Below are positions 1 to 7,492 of a stretch of DNA of 64,000 bases, piece by piece. Under the pieces are notes generated by a model, which was not told where the DNA came from, made no database searches, and was given only the letters and a program-made list of their open reading frames with translations. Position 1 is the first letter of the stretch. Each line of letters opens with the position of its first letter. The DNA lies in the NCBI GenBank assembly GCA_050251615.1, contig JBFWMM010000001.1, positions 62,001 through 126,000 of the forward strand, written 5' to 3'. The stretch is from Sedimentisphaera sp050251615. Lineage in GTDB: Bacteria > Planctomycetota > Phycisphaerae > Sedimentisphaerales > Sedimentisphaeraceae. The position numbers were made by a program, and so were the translations under genes.

Positions 1-1
1 T

Positions 2-673
2 ATTCACCTCAGCGAGACACAAAAGGAGGTCTCTGATTGCCTCGCACAGACGGGCCTGAGACCGGCTGAGTATCTCGACAGCCTCGGCCTGCTCACCCCG
101 CATACGGTCGTTGCCCATGCGATACACATCTCGCCCGCCGAGGCCGAGCTGCTTATCGAGCGGGGCGTTCGGATAGCACATATACCCGTATCAAACATGA
201 AGCTTTGCAGCGGATTCTTCCCCTCGAAGCTCTTTGAGCATCATCAGAGCCTGCTCACCCTCGGCACAGATGGCTGTTCATCCAACAACAACCTCTGCAT
301 GACGGAGGAAATGAAGTTTGCCGCGCTACTTGCAAAGCACGGCCACAACCACGCCGCATTCTTCGGCGCCCAAGATGTGTTTCAAATGGCAACGGCCAAC
401 GCCGCCGCTGCTTACCGCCTGCCCGCCGGCAAAATTGAAGAGGGCTCTCTCGCCGACTGTATCCTTGTGGATCTGGACAATCCGATGCTTGTGCCCGGGT
501 ACGACATCATCTCTGATATGGTTTACAGCGCAGACTCCTCCTGCATCGATACCGTAATTTGTGCAGGCAGGATTCTTATGCAGGGGGGTGTTGTGCCTGG
601 CGCCCATGAAATCATCGCAGAGGCGAGGGAAGCTAAAAGGCGCATTTTGAGCTATCGGCAGGGAAATGAATAG
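2..673 (+). CDS. Amidohydrolase, chlorohydrolase/MtaD-type deaminase, 5'-truncated
   Basis: The frame is open from the first bases of the window, so the N-terminal half is missing. The visible part begins with a HLSET...EV..C segment, then AHA.H, then IAHIPVSNMKL.SG and a LGTDG segment. These are the metal-binding and active-site stretches of the SsnA/MtaD/AtzA branch of amidohydrolases, which deaminate or dechlorinate purines, methylthioadenosine/S-adenosylhomocysteine or guanine. The C-terminal part (IEEGSLADCILVDLDNP) is the usual return to the composite beta-sandwich. The exact substrate cannot be told from this fragment. An internal ATG at 197 is not the true start because the upstream frame is conserved. 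It ends with TAG at 671-673. Confidence 0.85.
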   Translation: MHLSETQKEVSDCLAQTGLRPAEYLDSLGLLTPHTVVAHAIHISPAEAELLIERGVRIAHIPVSNMKLCSGFFPSKLFEHHQSLLTLGTDGCSSNNNLCMTEEMKFAALLAKHGHNHAAFFGAQDVFQMATANAAAAYRLPAGKIEEGSLADCILVDLDNPMLVPGYDIISDMVYSADSSCIDTVICAGRILMQGGVVPGAHEIIAEAREAKRRILSYRQGNE

Positions 674-744
674 GCCCCGTGCGCAAGCAGGGGTAATGCG
701 AGCGTCTCTCAGGTTGGTCGTAATGTGGCGGTCTCTATTGGCCA

Positions 745-794
745 CACCCCTCTCACACTGGGGTGCTATGCCGCATGGAGCTATGCCGCATGGG
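745..794 (+). repeat. Small hairpin plus 15-bp tandem repeat
   Basis: CACCCC at 745-750 pairs with GGGGTG at 760-765. This is followed directly by two copies of GCTATGCCGCATGGA (765-779 and 780-794, the second with one changed base). It lies in the 219-bp gap between the amidohydrolase and ldhA. There is no T-run, so it is not a good terminator, and no function is assigned. Confidence 0.6.
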
Positions 795-892
795 CGGAGC
801 ATTGAAAATCTCACATTTATCTATGATTTTACGAACTCGGACTTTTTCTGTCTCGTATATATGATGATGTAAGCAAAGAAAGGTTGCATAAT

Positions 893-1897
893 ATGAAAGC
901 AGCAGTATTCAGCAATAAACCATACACTGAAGACCACTTCACCGCGGCCAACGAGAAGTACGGCCATGAGCTGGTATTCTTCAAGGAACGGCTCACGCCC
1001 GAGACGGCCCATCTTGCCGCCGGCGCCGATGCGGTATGCGTGTTCGTAAATGACGACCTTTCCGCCGGCACGATTACAAAGCTCGACGAAATGGGCGTAC
1101 GTTTGATAGCGCTTCGCTGCGCGGGCTATAACAACGTTGACCTGTGCGAAGCGCGGCGCCGCAAGATTCGTGTTGCGCGTGTGCCGGCGTACTCGCCTTA
1201 TGCCGTTGCCGAGCATACAATCGCCATAATGCTCAGCCTCAACCGCCATCTCTCCAGAGCGAGAGAGCGCGTGCGAGAGGGTAATTTCGAGCTCAACGGG
1301 CTGCTCGGTTTCGATATGCACGGCCGGAAGGTTGGCGTTGTGGGCACGGGCAAAATAGGCGAGCTTGTTCTCGGCATACTCAAAGGCTTCGGCTGCGAAC
1401 TTTACGCTTTTGACCTGCACGAAAACCCAAAGTGTGTGGAGATGGGGGTGAAGTATGTCCCGCTGGATGAGCTACTGAGCAGCTGCAAAATCATCAGCCT
1501 GCACTGCCCGCTTACTAAGAGTACGCACTACATAATAGATGAAGAAGCCATTGCGAAGATGCGCGACAATGTGATGCTGGTGAACACAAGCCGCGGCGCG
1601 CTCATTGATACAAAGGCAGCCATCGAAGGGCTCAAGAGCGGAAAAATCGGTTACCTCGGCCTCGATGTTTACGAGGAAGAGGAGGCGCTCTTCTTTGAAG
1701 ACCTATCCGACAAGGTACTCACCGACGACACTTTCGCACGCCTGCTGATGTTCTCGAACGTTCTGGTTACGGGGCATCAGGCCTTCTTCACGAAGGATGC
1801 TCTTGAACAGATCGCCGGCACAACCCTCGCCAACATTACGGCAGTGGGGCGCGGGGAGAAGTGTGCTAATGAAATTTGCCCGGACTGTGCGCTTTAA
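893..1897 (+). CDS. ldhA: D-lactate dehydrogenase, LdhA type
   Basis: NAD-dependent D-2-hydroxyacid dehydrogenase reducing pyruvate to D-lactate, a fermentative cytoplasmic enzyme. The protein of 334 residues matches the LdhA family length. It has the Rossmann motif VGVVGTGKIG at about 146-155, the RCAGYNNVDL segment, the catalytic Arg in NTSRGALID, the acidic residue in DVYEEEE and the catalytic His in VTGHQAF. The LFFEDLSDKVLTDD stretch is typical of LdhA rather than of PGDH or glyoxylate reductases. The start is ATG 893 with AAAGAAAGG at 875-883; a TTG at 884 is also in frame but is worse placed for that ribosome-binding site. It appears monocistronic. Confidence 0.92.
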   Translation: MKAAVFSNKPYTEDHFTAANEKYGHELVFFKERLTPETAHLAAGADAVCVFVNDDLSAGTITKLDEMGVRLIALRCAGYNNVDLCEARRRKIRVARVPAYSPYAVAEHTIAIMLSLNRHLSRARERVREGNFELNGLLGFDMHGRKVGVVGTGKIGELVLGILKGFGCELYAFDLHENPKCVEMGVKYVPLDELLSSCKIISLHCPLTKSTHYIIDEEAIAKMRDNVMLVNTSRGALIDTKAAIEGLKSGKIGYLGLDVYEEEEALFFEDLSDKVLTDDTFARLLMFSNVLVTGHQAFFTKDALEQIAGTTLANITAVGRGEKCANEICPDCAL

Positions 1898-1901
1898 GCG
1901 G

Positions 1902-1938
1902 TTTTAAGTTTTAAGTTTTAAGTTTTAAGTTTTAAGTT
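1902..1938. repeat. Heptanucleotide tandem repeat (TTTTAAG)5
   Basis: Five perfect copies of TTTTAAG run from 1902 to 1936, followed by TT. They lie just after the ldhA stop codon and before the terminator that serves the opposite-strand glycosidase gene. It is noncoding; slippage could change the copy number but would not alter either protein. Confidence 0.9.
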
Positions 1939-1959
1939 GAGCACGAGTTCGGATTGAGT

Positions 1960-1995
1960 AAAAAAAACACCCGCGCCTGAGAGGGAGCGGGTGTT
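1960..1995 (-). terminator. Rho-independent terminator of the GH36 gene
   Basis: AACACCCGC (1966-1974) pairs perfectly with GCGGGTGTT (1987-1995) around a 12-nt loop. On the minus strand the stem is followed by a run of T (the A-run at 1960-1967). It lies about 70 bp past the stop of the minus-strand alpha-galactosidase gene. It may also slow transcription coming from ldhA. Confidence 0.8.
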
Positions 1996-2063
1996 GAATT
2001 ATGTGTCTGCGGCTTTACTTGTGTTTGCGACGTAATCCGTTGAAACGTAAGATTTCGTGGCCG

Positions 2064-4238
2064 CTATTGAGCGGTTATCTCAACCACACAGCTTGAAAGC
2101 TGTTCGGTTGAGGAGCAGTTCAGGCCGACCTTCATAAGGTAATCGCCGGAAATGGTCTTGCCGCTTTCCTTCAGCACCGGCCACACGCCCGGGTAGAAAT
2201 TGATTTCCTCAACCTTATACTTCTTCGCGCTGTCAAGCCCTTGCAACCTGACCGGCTCGAATTTGTCGAACTGCCTTGCGTTCAAAGTATATGCGAACAA
2301 CAAAGCCTTCTCCTTGTCCTCGCTGACATACATCAGCACGGCCCTTGTGCTTTCGTACGGGCTGACAAGCTTATACAGCTCGCCGCGCCAGATCACTTCG
2401 CTGAGTCTGTTGTAGTTTGCGATGGCCTGCCTGCTGAAATTCAGCTCGTCTTCGTCAAGCTCGTCAACGCGAATGTCATAGCCGAGTTTGCCCATCATGG
2501 CAACGTCAGTGCGGAATTTCAAGCTCTGCGTTTTGGCGCCCCAGCTCGTAACATGGTTGCACATCGACACCGCGGGGAAGAAGCTTGCGTAGTTCCACTG
2601 AATATACACTCTGTCGAGCCCGCTGGTGTTGTCGCTGGGCCAGAATTCCGTGAAGTACTTCATTGCGCCGTAGTCGGTGCGTCCGCCGCCGCCGGAGCAG
2701 AGCATTATCGGCAGGCTCGGGTATTTCTCCCGAAGCTCTTCGAGCACCTTATAGAGCCCGTTTACATAATCAATCTGGATATGAGACTGGTCTTCTCCGA
2801 GATACGGCGACCAGGTATTTGTCATCATGCGGTTGCAGTCCCATTTTATAAACGCGATCTGCGGGTGTTTTGTCATAAGGTCGTCCACGGTCTCATAGAC
2901 AAACCGCTGAACGCTGGGGTTGCTCAAATCGAGCACGAGCTGGTTGCGGAAGTAGTTTTCTTCGCGGTTGGGCAGTTTGATTATCCAGTCGGGGTGTTCT
3001 TCGTAAAGCTCACTTTTCGGGTTGACCATTTCCGGCTCAAGCCAGATGCCGAATTTAATGCCCTTTTCTTCGGCATTCTTTACGAGATATCCGATGCCGT
3101 GCGGCAGTTTGGCTTTGTTTTCCTGCCAGTCGCCGAGGCCGGCGGTATCGGAGTTCCTCGGGTACTTGTTGGCGAACCAGCCGTCATCGAGCAGGAACAT
3201 ATCAACGCCAAGCTGTTTTGCGCCGTCAAAGAGTGAAACGATCTTTTCCTCGTCGAAGTCGAAATAGGTTGCTTCCCAGTTGTTCAGAAGGGTCAGGCGT
3301 TTCCCGTTGCCGTCAACTAAGCCGTACTTCCTCACCCAGCGGTGCAGGTTTCTTGATGCCTGCCCCTTGCCTGAATTGCTGTAGGTGTAGATGAATTCGG
3401 GGGTCGTGAAGCTTTTGCCGGAGTCGAGCATGTATTCGGATGCGTACGGGTTTATGCCCGCTATCACGCGCAGGCTTCCCAGCCTGTCCACCTCGAATTT
3501 CAGCTCGAAGCTGCCCGACCATGCGATTGTGCCGGCGAGAACGCGGCCGCTTGCCTCCTCCGCGGGAGCGTTTTGCGAGAGGAAGAAGAAGGGCGAGCGG
3601 TACATTGTCGAGCGCGTGCCGAGCTTGCTGTCTATGGTCGTTATGCCGTTTGGAAGCTTTATCTCTTCGGTGTGCATTTCGTTGGCCCAGTCGCCGTAGA
3701 ACTCGGTGAGCCAGTAGCTCTTTGCCGTAAAATGCAACATCCCCGATGCGTAGCGGGCCAGCGTTATACGGTCCGTTTCGCCGTTTGTGATTACAGTCCA
3801 CGCTTTAACTGTGTTCTCTGCGTAGTATGCCTGAAAATGCAATTCAACTTCCACCGCATACTCGGGGTCTGCCATGGTTATGACAGTCTTGCATACGCCT
3901 GCTTCGGTTGAGGAAGTCCAATGCTTGCAACGAAGCTCGAGGGAGGGGTTGCCATCGGCGTGAATGATTCTTATCGCCGGCTCGAACAAATCGTCCATGC
4001 CCGCGGCGATATACGCCTGATGCTCATCGCCGGCGATTTTGTACTCGCCGTCATCTGCGAGTTTTTCGCCGCAGTAAATTTGATTCAGCCGCTCGCCTTC
4101 GGCGCCTGAAAACACAAGAGCGAAGTCCTGCGTCTGAACGGTTATCTGCGAAAAATCTTTGCTCTGCGCGGCAAACGCGGCCGCGAACTGTGCCAGCAGA
4201 AATGCCGCCACGAAAAATGATTTGCCTGTTTTGCTCAT
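2064..4238 (-). CDS. Secreted alpha-galactosidase, glycoside hydrolase family 36
   Basis: Hydrolyses terminal alpha-1,6- or related galactosyl residues with retention. It is a full-length GH36 protein of 724 residues. A signal peptide (MSKTGKSFF followed by a hydrophobic stretch, cleavage near AFA/AQS, residue 24) implies export. Family landmarks are LNNWEATYFDFDEEK, the LDDGWF strand, the IWLEPEMV segment, the nucleophile Asp in KWDCN (about D467) and the acid/base Asp in PSDNT after CSGGGGR (about D536). The track-length frame begins at 4274, but ATG 4238 is preferred because it starts the signal peptide exactly. There is no strong Shine-Dalgarno. It is transcribed divergently from the URO-D-like gene and has its own promoter and terminator. 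Confidence 0.93.
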   Translation of the reverse strand: MSKTGKSFFVAAFLLAQFAAAFAAQSKDFSQITVQTQDFALVFSGAEGERLNQIYCGEKLADDGEYKIAGDEHQAYIAAGMDDLFEPAIRIIHADGNPSLELRCKHWTSSTEAGVCKTVITMADPEYAVEVELHFQAYYAENTVKAWTVITNGETDRITLARYASGMLHFTAKSYWLTEFYGDWANEMHTEEIKLPNGITTIDSKLGTRSTMYRSPFFFLSQNAPAEEASGRVLAGTIAWSGSFELKFEVDRLGSLRVIAGINPYASEYMLDSGKSFTTPEFIYTYSNSGKGQASRNLHRWVRKYGLVDGNGKRLTLLNNWEATYFDFDEEKIVSLFDGAKQLGVDMFLLDDGWFANKYPRNSDTAGLGDWQENKAKLPHGIGYLVKNAEEKGIKFGIWLEPEMVNPKSELYEEHPDWIIKLPNREENYFRNQLVLDLSNPSVQRFVYETVDDLMTKHPQIAFIKWDCNRMMTNTWSPYLGEDQSHIQIDYVNGLYKVLEELREKYPSLPIMLCSGGGGRTDYGAMKYFTEFWPSDNTSGLDRVYIQWNYASFFPAVSMCNHVTSWGAKTQSLKFRTDVAMMGKLGYDIRVDELDEDELNFSRQAIANYNRLSEVIWRGELYKLVSPYESTRAVLMYVSEDKEKALLFAYTLNARQFDKFEPVRLQGLDSAKKYKVEEINFYPGVWPVLKESGKTISGDYLMKVGLNCSSTEQLSSCVVEITAQ

Positions 4239-4316
4239 TATTCTGTCCCAATAGAAATAGTGCCAACGTAACATCAGCCCGACAAAACAAACAATACATA
4301 CCCTTACTGAGCAACG

Positions 4317-4344
4317 ATGATACAGAGTATTGCCGCGGCGTCAA
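4317..4344 (-). promoter_or_regulatory. Probable sigma-70 type promoter of the GH36 gene
   Basis: Read on the minus strand: TTGACG (4344-4339), a 16-bp spacer, then TATCAT (4322-4317). The predicted leader is about 70 nt to the ATG at 4238. It is back to back with a plus-strand promoter at 4379-4406, which suggests shared control. Confidence 0.5.
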
Positions 4345-4378
4345 AGGATTTTTCCGAGGAAAGCCTGGCAGCTGGCAG

Positions 4379-4406
4379 TTGAAAAAGCCTTGCCATGCGG
4401 TACAAT
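4379..4406 (+). promoter_or_regulatory. Probable sigma-70 type promoter of the URO-D-like gene
   Basis: TTGAAA (4379-4384), 16-bp spacer, TACAAT (4401-4406). Downstream, at 4445-4468, is a perfect inverted repeat TGTTGAT-N10-ATCAACA. It lies in the leader about 33 bp before the start codon, where a repressor could block transcription. Confidence 0.5.
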
Positions 4407-4500
4407 AGACCCTATACCCTGTAACATCAAGATGGCAATGTGTTTGTTGATGCGATTACAAATCAACATGCAATCCTCTGTATCAGCATAAATTAAGGCT

Positions 4501-5523
4501 ATGAACATGGAGAAAAGAGAAGTTGTAAAGCTGGCCTTGCGGGGCGAGGCTGTTCCGTACACGCCGTGGTCTTTCAAGTTCACAAGAGAGGCTGAACAGC
4601 TTCTCACCGGCCATTACGGCGGCAGCGATATTGAGGCTGCCGTTGACAACCACATTGTCAGATTGGGTAGCGACATCGGCTTTTTCGAGGAGGTCGGGAA
4701 TCAGCAGTACCGTGATGTGTTCGGCGTAGTCTGGGACCGCACCATAGACAAGGACATCGGAATCGTCAGGGGGCAGGTGCTACCGGAGCAGAGCCTTGAC
4801 GGCTGTCAATTCCCCGACCCTGCAGACCCTCGCTTCTTCTGCGATATAGAGGAAAGAATCAGCGCCCGCCCCGACTGTTTCCGTCTTTTCGAGATAGGTT
4901 TCTCGCTGTACGAGAGGGCCTGGTCGATGCGGGGCATGGAAAATCTGCTGATGGACTTCATCGACTGCCCGCAGTTTGTCCACGAGCTGTTTACAAAGAT
5001 TGCCGACCACAACATAGCGCAGGTGAAAGAGGCCCTGAAGTACGACATCGACGCAGTCTATTTCGGCGATGACTGGGGCCAGCAGCACGGCCTGATAATG
5101 GGGCCGCATTTCTGGCGTGAGTTCATTTTGCCTCAGCTTCGGAGGATGTACGCGGCGGTGAAGGAGGGCGGTAAGTACGTCTTCATCCACAGTTGCGGCG
5201 ATGTGGACGAGCTCTTCGACGACCTCGCTTGCGCCGGCCTCGACTGCTTCAATCCGTTCCAGCCGGAGGTGATGGATGTTTACGCGCTCCTCGAGGAGTA
5301 CCGCGGACGCCTCGCGTTCCACGGCGGCCTCTCCATGCAGCGAACTCTTCCATTCGGCTCTCCCGAGGAGGTACGGGCCGAATCACAGAGACTTTTAAGC
5401 GCAGGTCTTTCCGGAGGGCTTATCTTCTCGCCTTCACATTCAGTTGAAGGCGATACATCTCTCGAAAATATGCTCGCCTTTATTGAGCTTGCTCAGAGCC
5501 AGAGCGGATACAAAGCTTTATAG
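4501..5523 (+). CDS. URO-D superfamily protein, probable corrinoid/methyltransferase-like
   Basis: A 340-residue TIM-barrel protein of the uroporphyrinogen decarboxylase superfamily (Pfam URO-D). The family includes HemE but also MtaA/CmuA-type cobamide methyltransferases. An HSCGDV segment near residue 224 gives the His-x-Cys zinc ligand pair of the methyltransferase branch. The HemE N-terminal arginine motif (RPVWxMRQAGR) is absent, so heme synthesis is unlikely. Related proteins are common beside glycosidase genes in Planctomycetota and Lentisphaerota, with unknown substrates. Here it is divergent from the GH36 gene, with an inverted-repeat operator candidate. The start may be ATG 4501 or ATG 4507; the ribosome-binding site is weak for both. 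Confidence 0.8.
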   Translation: MNMEKREVVKLALRGEAVPYTPWSFKFTREAEQLLTGHYGGSDIEAAVDNHIVRLGSDIGFFEEVGNQQYRDVFGVVWDRTIDKDIGIVRGQVLPEQSLDGCQFPDPADPRFFCDIEERISARPDCFRLFEIGFSLYERAWSMRGMENLLMDFIDCPQFVHELFTKIADHNIAQVKEALKYDIDAVYFGDDWGQQHGLIMGPHFWREFILPQLRRMYAAVKEGGKYVFIHSCGDVDELFDDLACAGLDCFNPFQPEVMDVYALLEEYRGRLAFHGGLSMQRTLPFGSPEEVRAESQRLLSAGLSGGLIFSPSHSVEGDTSLENMLAFIELAQSQSGYKAL

Positions 5524-5715
5524 GAGGGGTATGTGGTTTTTACGAGCGATGCGGACGCACCGGAATTGACAGGCAGAGTCTGATTCGCAAATTGGTTAAC
5601 AGACAGGCGCATTATGGTATTGAACGATTGCGGTAAATGCATATTCTCTGTTATTCAGCGCTTGCGGTGCAGGTTGTACCGTTTTTTTACTTCACGAAAG
5701 AGAAAGGGAAGCAAC

Positions 5716-7104
5716 GTGAAAAAGATTGTTGCATCAATTCTATTTGTATTAGTTGCCGGTTCTCTCGGCCTGTCAGCGGAAAACCCGCAGGCTTTCAACC
5801 CGTTCGGTTATCCCCTTATCCCCGATATGGTCGCAGACCCCAGCATATGTGAGTTTGACGGTGTTTTCTACTGCTACGCCACAACAGACGGCTGGGGGCA
5901 GGGGCTCGCCTCTTCGGGCGTGCCGGTGGTGTGGAAGAGCGAGGACTTCGTGAACTGGAGCTTTGAAGGCTCAATCTACCCCGATGATTTCGACCTGAAG
6001 TACTGGGCGCCGAGCGAGGCGGTCTTGCGGGATGGCAAATACTATCTCTTCCCCACCCTCGACGGCCGGATTACCATAAGCGTATCAGACAGCCCCGAAG
6101 GGCCGTTTACCGCACTCGACGGCTCGCATCAGAACCGCGAAGAAGGATGGGACGTTTACCCGATAGAGCAGAATCACTCGATAGATGCGCAGATTTTTAT
6201 CGATGACGATGACACGCCGTATATGGTCTGGGCGAGGAGGCGGGCTGTCAAGCTGAAAAAAGACCTCACCGGCCCTGACGGCGATATGGTAACGTTTGCC
6301 ACAAAGCGCGGCGGCTACTCCGAGGGCCCATTCCTCTTCAAGCGCGGCGAAATATACTATTACCTCTACACTCTCAGCGGACACGAATCCTATCAGTATG
6401 CCTATATGATGAGCAAGGTCGGGCCGCTCGGGCCGTGGGAAGCGCCGGAGGAAGACATCATCGCCCGCAGTAGCGCTGAAGGGGGCGTGGAAGGCCCGGG
6501 ACACGGCTGTTTCTTCAGCCCCGAGGGCAGCGAGAAATGGTACTTCGTTTTCCTCGAATACGGCAGAAGCGCTACAACGCGCCAGATATACGCAAGCGAG
6601 ATGGAGTTTTACGATGACGGCACCATAATGCCGATCAATGTTACCAACAAGGGCGTTGGCGCGCTTGGGCCGCTTACAATTACAGATGAAAACATCGCCC
6701 TCAAGGCAGAAGCCTCCGCGGCGAGCGAAATGGCAGATTACAAGGTGCCGCCGAGAACAAATCCGCAGCTCGACAGGACAGAGACCTACGCCGCGCAAAA
6801 CGCGATAGACGGCTCAAACGGTACGCGCTGGATGGCTGCTTATGGTGCCAGCTCAGCGTTCGTTGTGGATTTCGGCGAGCCGCAGAACATCAAGCGCAGC
6901 GATATTTATTTTGTCAAACCGACGGCGGGCCATGCCTATAAGCTCGAATCATCACTTGACGGCGAAAACTGGGCGCTCTGCGGCGGCCATAAAGATGTTA
7001 TAAAAAAATCTCCACACTCCGACGCCATCAATGCAAAGGTACGTTACCTGCGCGTTAAAATCCTTGCAGGCGAGCGCGGAATCTGGGAGTTCAAGGCGTA
7101 TTAG
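5716..7104 (+). CDS. Secreted GH43 glycosidase with C-terminal discoidin domain
   Basis: A 462-residue secreted protein. It has a signal peptide (MKKIVASILFVLVAG, cleavage near LSA/EN), a five-bladed GH43 beta-propeller at about 27-320, and an F5/8 type C (CBM32-like) domain at about 345-460. The three GH43 acids are visible: D41 in MVADPS (base), D157 in SIDAQIF (pKa modulator) and E203 in SEGPFLF (acid). Family members cleave arabinose, xylose or galactose linkages, and the exact specificity is not readable. The start is GTG 5716 with AGAAAGGGAA just upstream; the open frame extends back to 5614 but adds a non-signal sequence. It lies 190 bp after the URO-D-like gene. Confidence 0.88.
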   Translation: MKKIVASILFVLVAGSLGLSAENPQAFNPFGYPLIPDMVADPSICEFDGVFYCYATTDGWGQGLASSGVPVVWKSEDFVNWSFEGSIYPDDFDLKYWAPSEAVLRDGKYYLFPTLDGRITISVSDSPEGPFTALDGSHQNREEGWDVYPIEQNHSIDAQIFIDDDDTPYMVWARRRAVKLKKDLTGPDGDMVTFATKRGGYSEGPFLFKRGEIYYYLYTLSGHESYQYAYMMSKVGPLGPWEAPEEDIIARSSAEGGVEGPGHGCFFSPEGSEKWYFVFLEYGRSATTRQIYASEMEFYDDGTIMPINVTNKGVGALGPLTITDENIALKAEASAASEMADYKVPPRTNPQLDRTETYAAQNAIDGSNGTRWMAAYGASSAFVVDFGEPQNIKRSDIYFVKPTAGHAYKLESSLDGENWALCGGHKDVIKKSPHSDAINAKVRYLRVKILAGERGIWEFKAY

Positions 7105-7204
7105 AAACCAGGCATTATGTTATTACAGGTTAGAACAGGGATGTTGAAAAAGAAGTTTTCGTAGCGCTTGTGCGCTTCCGTTGCAAGCGCAATGGTACGG
7201 CAAA

Positions 7205-7282
7205 CAGCGCCATTGCGCAAGTAATGCGAAGTACGCAACGGATATAATTTTCAATTTCGGGGCGCTTGCGCGCCTCCGCTGT
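7205..7282 (+). repeat. Composite intergenic repeat, copy A
   Basis: The first module has CATTGC-GCAA-GTAATG (7211-7226), a short stem closed by a GNRA-type loop. After a spacer comes CGGATATAATTTTCAATTTCGG and a second stem GGCGC-TTGC-GCGCC (7261-7274). The last 30 bp (7253-7282) recur exactly, inverted, at 29214-29243. The module order is the same in copies B, C and D. Confidence 0.8.
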
Positions 7283-7385
7283 GCGCGAGCAGGCTTTATG
7301 CTCGATTGAGAATTATTCCACGCGCGAACGGCTCGCACGAAGAGCGGTGCTTCGCAAGAAGCCCGCCAGGAAATGCTCCCGCAAG

Positions 7386-7443
7386 CGCCTATCAATACCG
7401 GTGAAGTCAAACCGAAACGGCGCAATTGCGTAAGCAATACGAA
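7386..7443 (+). repeat. Second dispersed repeat unit (CCGGTGAAGTCAAACCGA type)
   Basis: ATCAATACCGGTGAAGTCAA at 7391-7410 runs into ACCGAAACGGCG and an ATTGC-GTAA-GCAAT hairpin (7424-7437). The same arrangement occurs at 15047-15096 and, without the hairpin, at 15112-15142. It lies about 50 bp before the tandem GH43 gene. Confidence 0.75.
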
Positions 7444-7492
7444 CTCTTATCTTAATTGACGAAGTTTTTCAACAGCCCGAGAACAGGGAATT

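Larger units (their letters stand above)
7105..7492. other. 388-bp intergenic region built from dispersed repeats
   Basis: There is no credible gene here. It contains one full copy of the composite two-hairpin repeat (7205-7282) and a second, diverged unit (7386-7443). Both are described under the repeat entries. The short minus-strand frame across it (7123-7437) reads through repeat sequence and has no ribosome-binding site. Confidence 0.7.

Noticed and set aside
2241..3236. Long plus-strand open frame (331 codons) opposite the GH36 gene
   Set aside because: It lies wholly antisense to a gene with complete catalytic motifs. The translation has no domain and no ribosome-binding site; it results from GC-rich codon bias.
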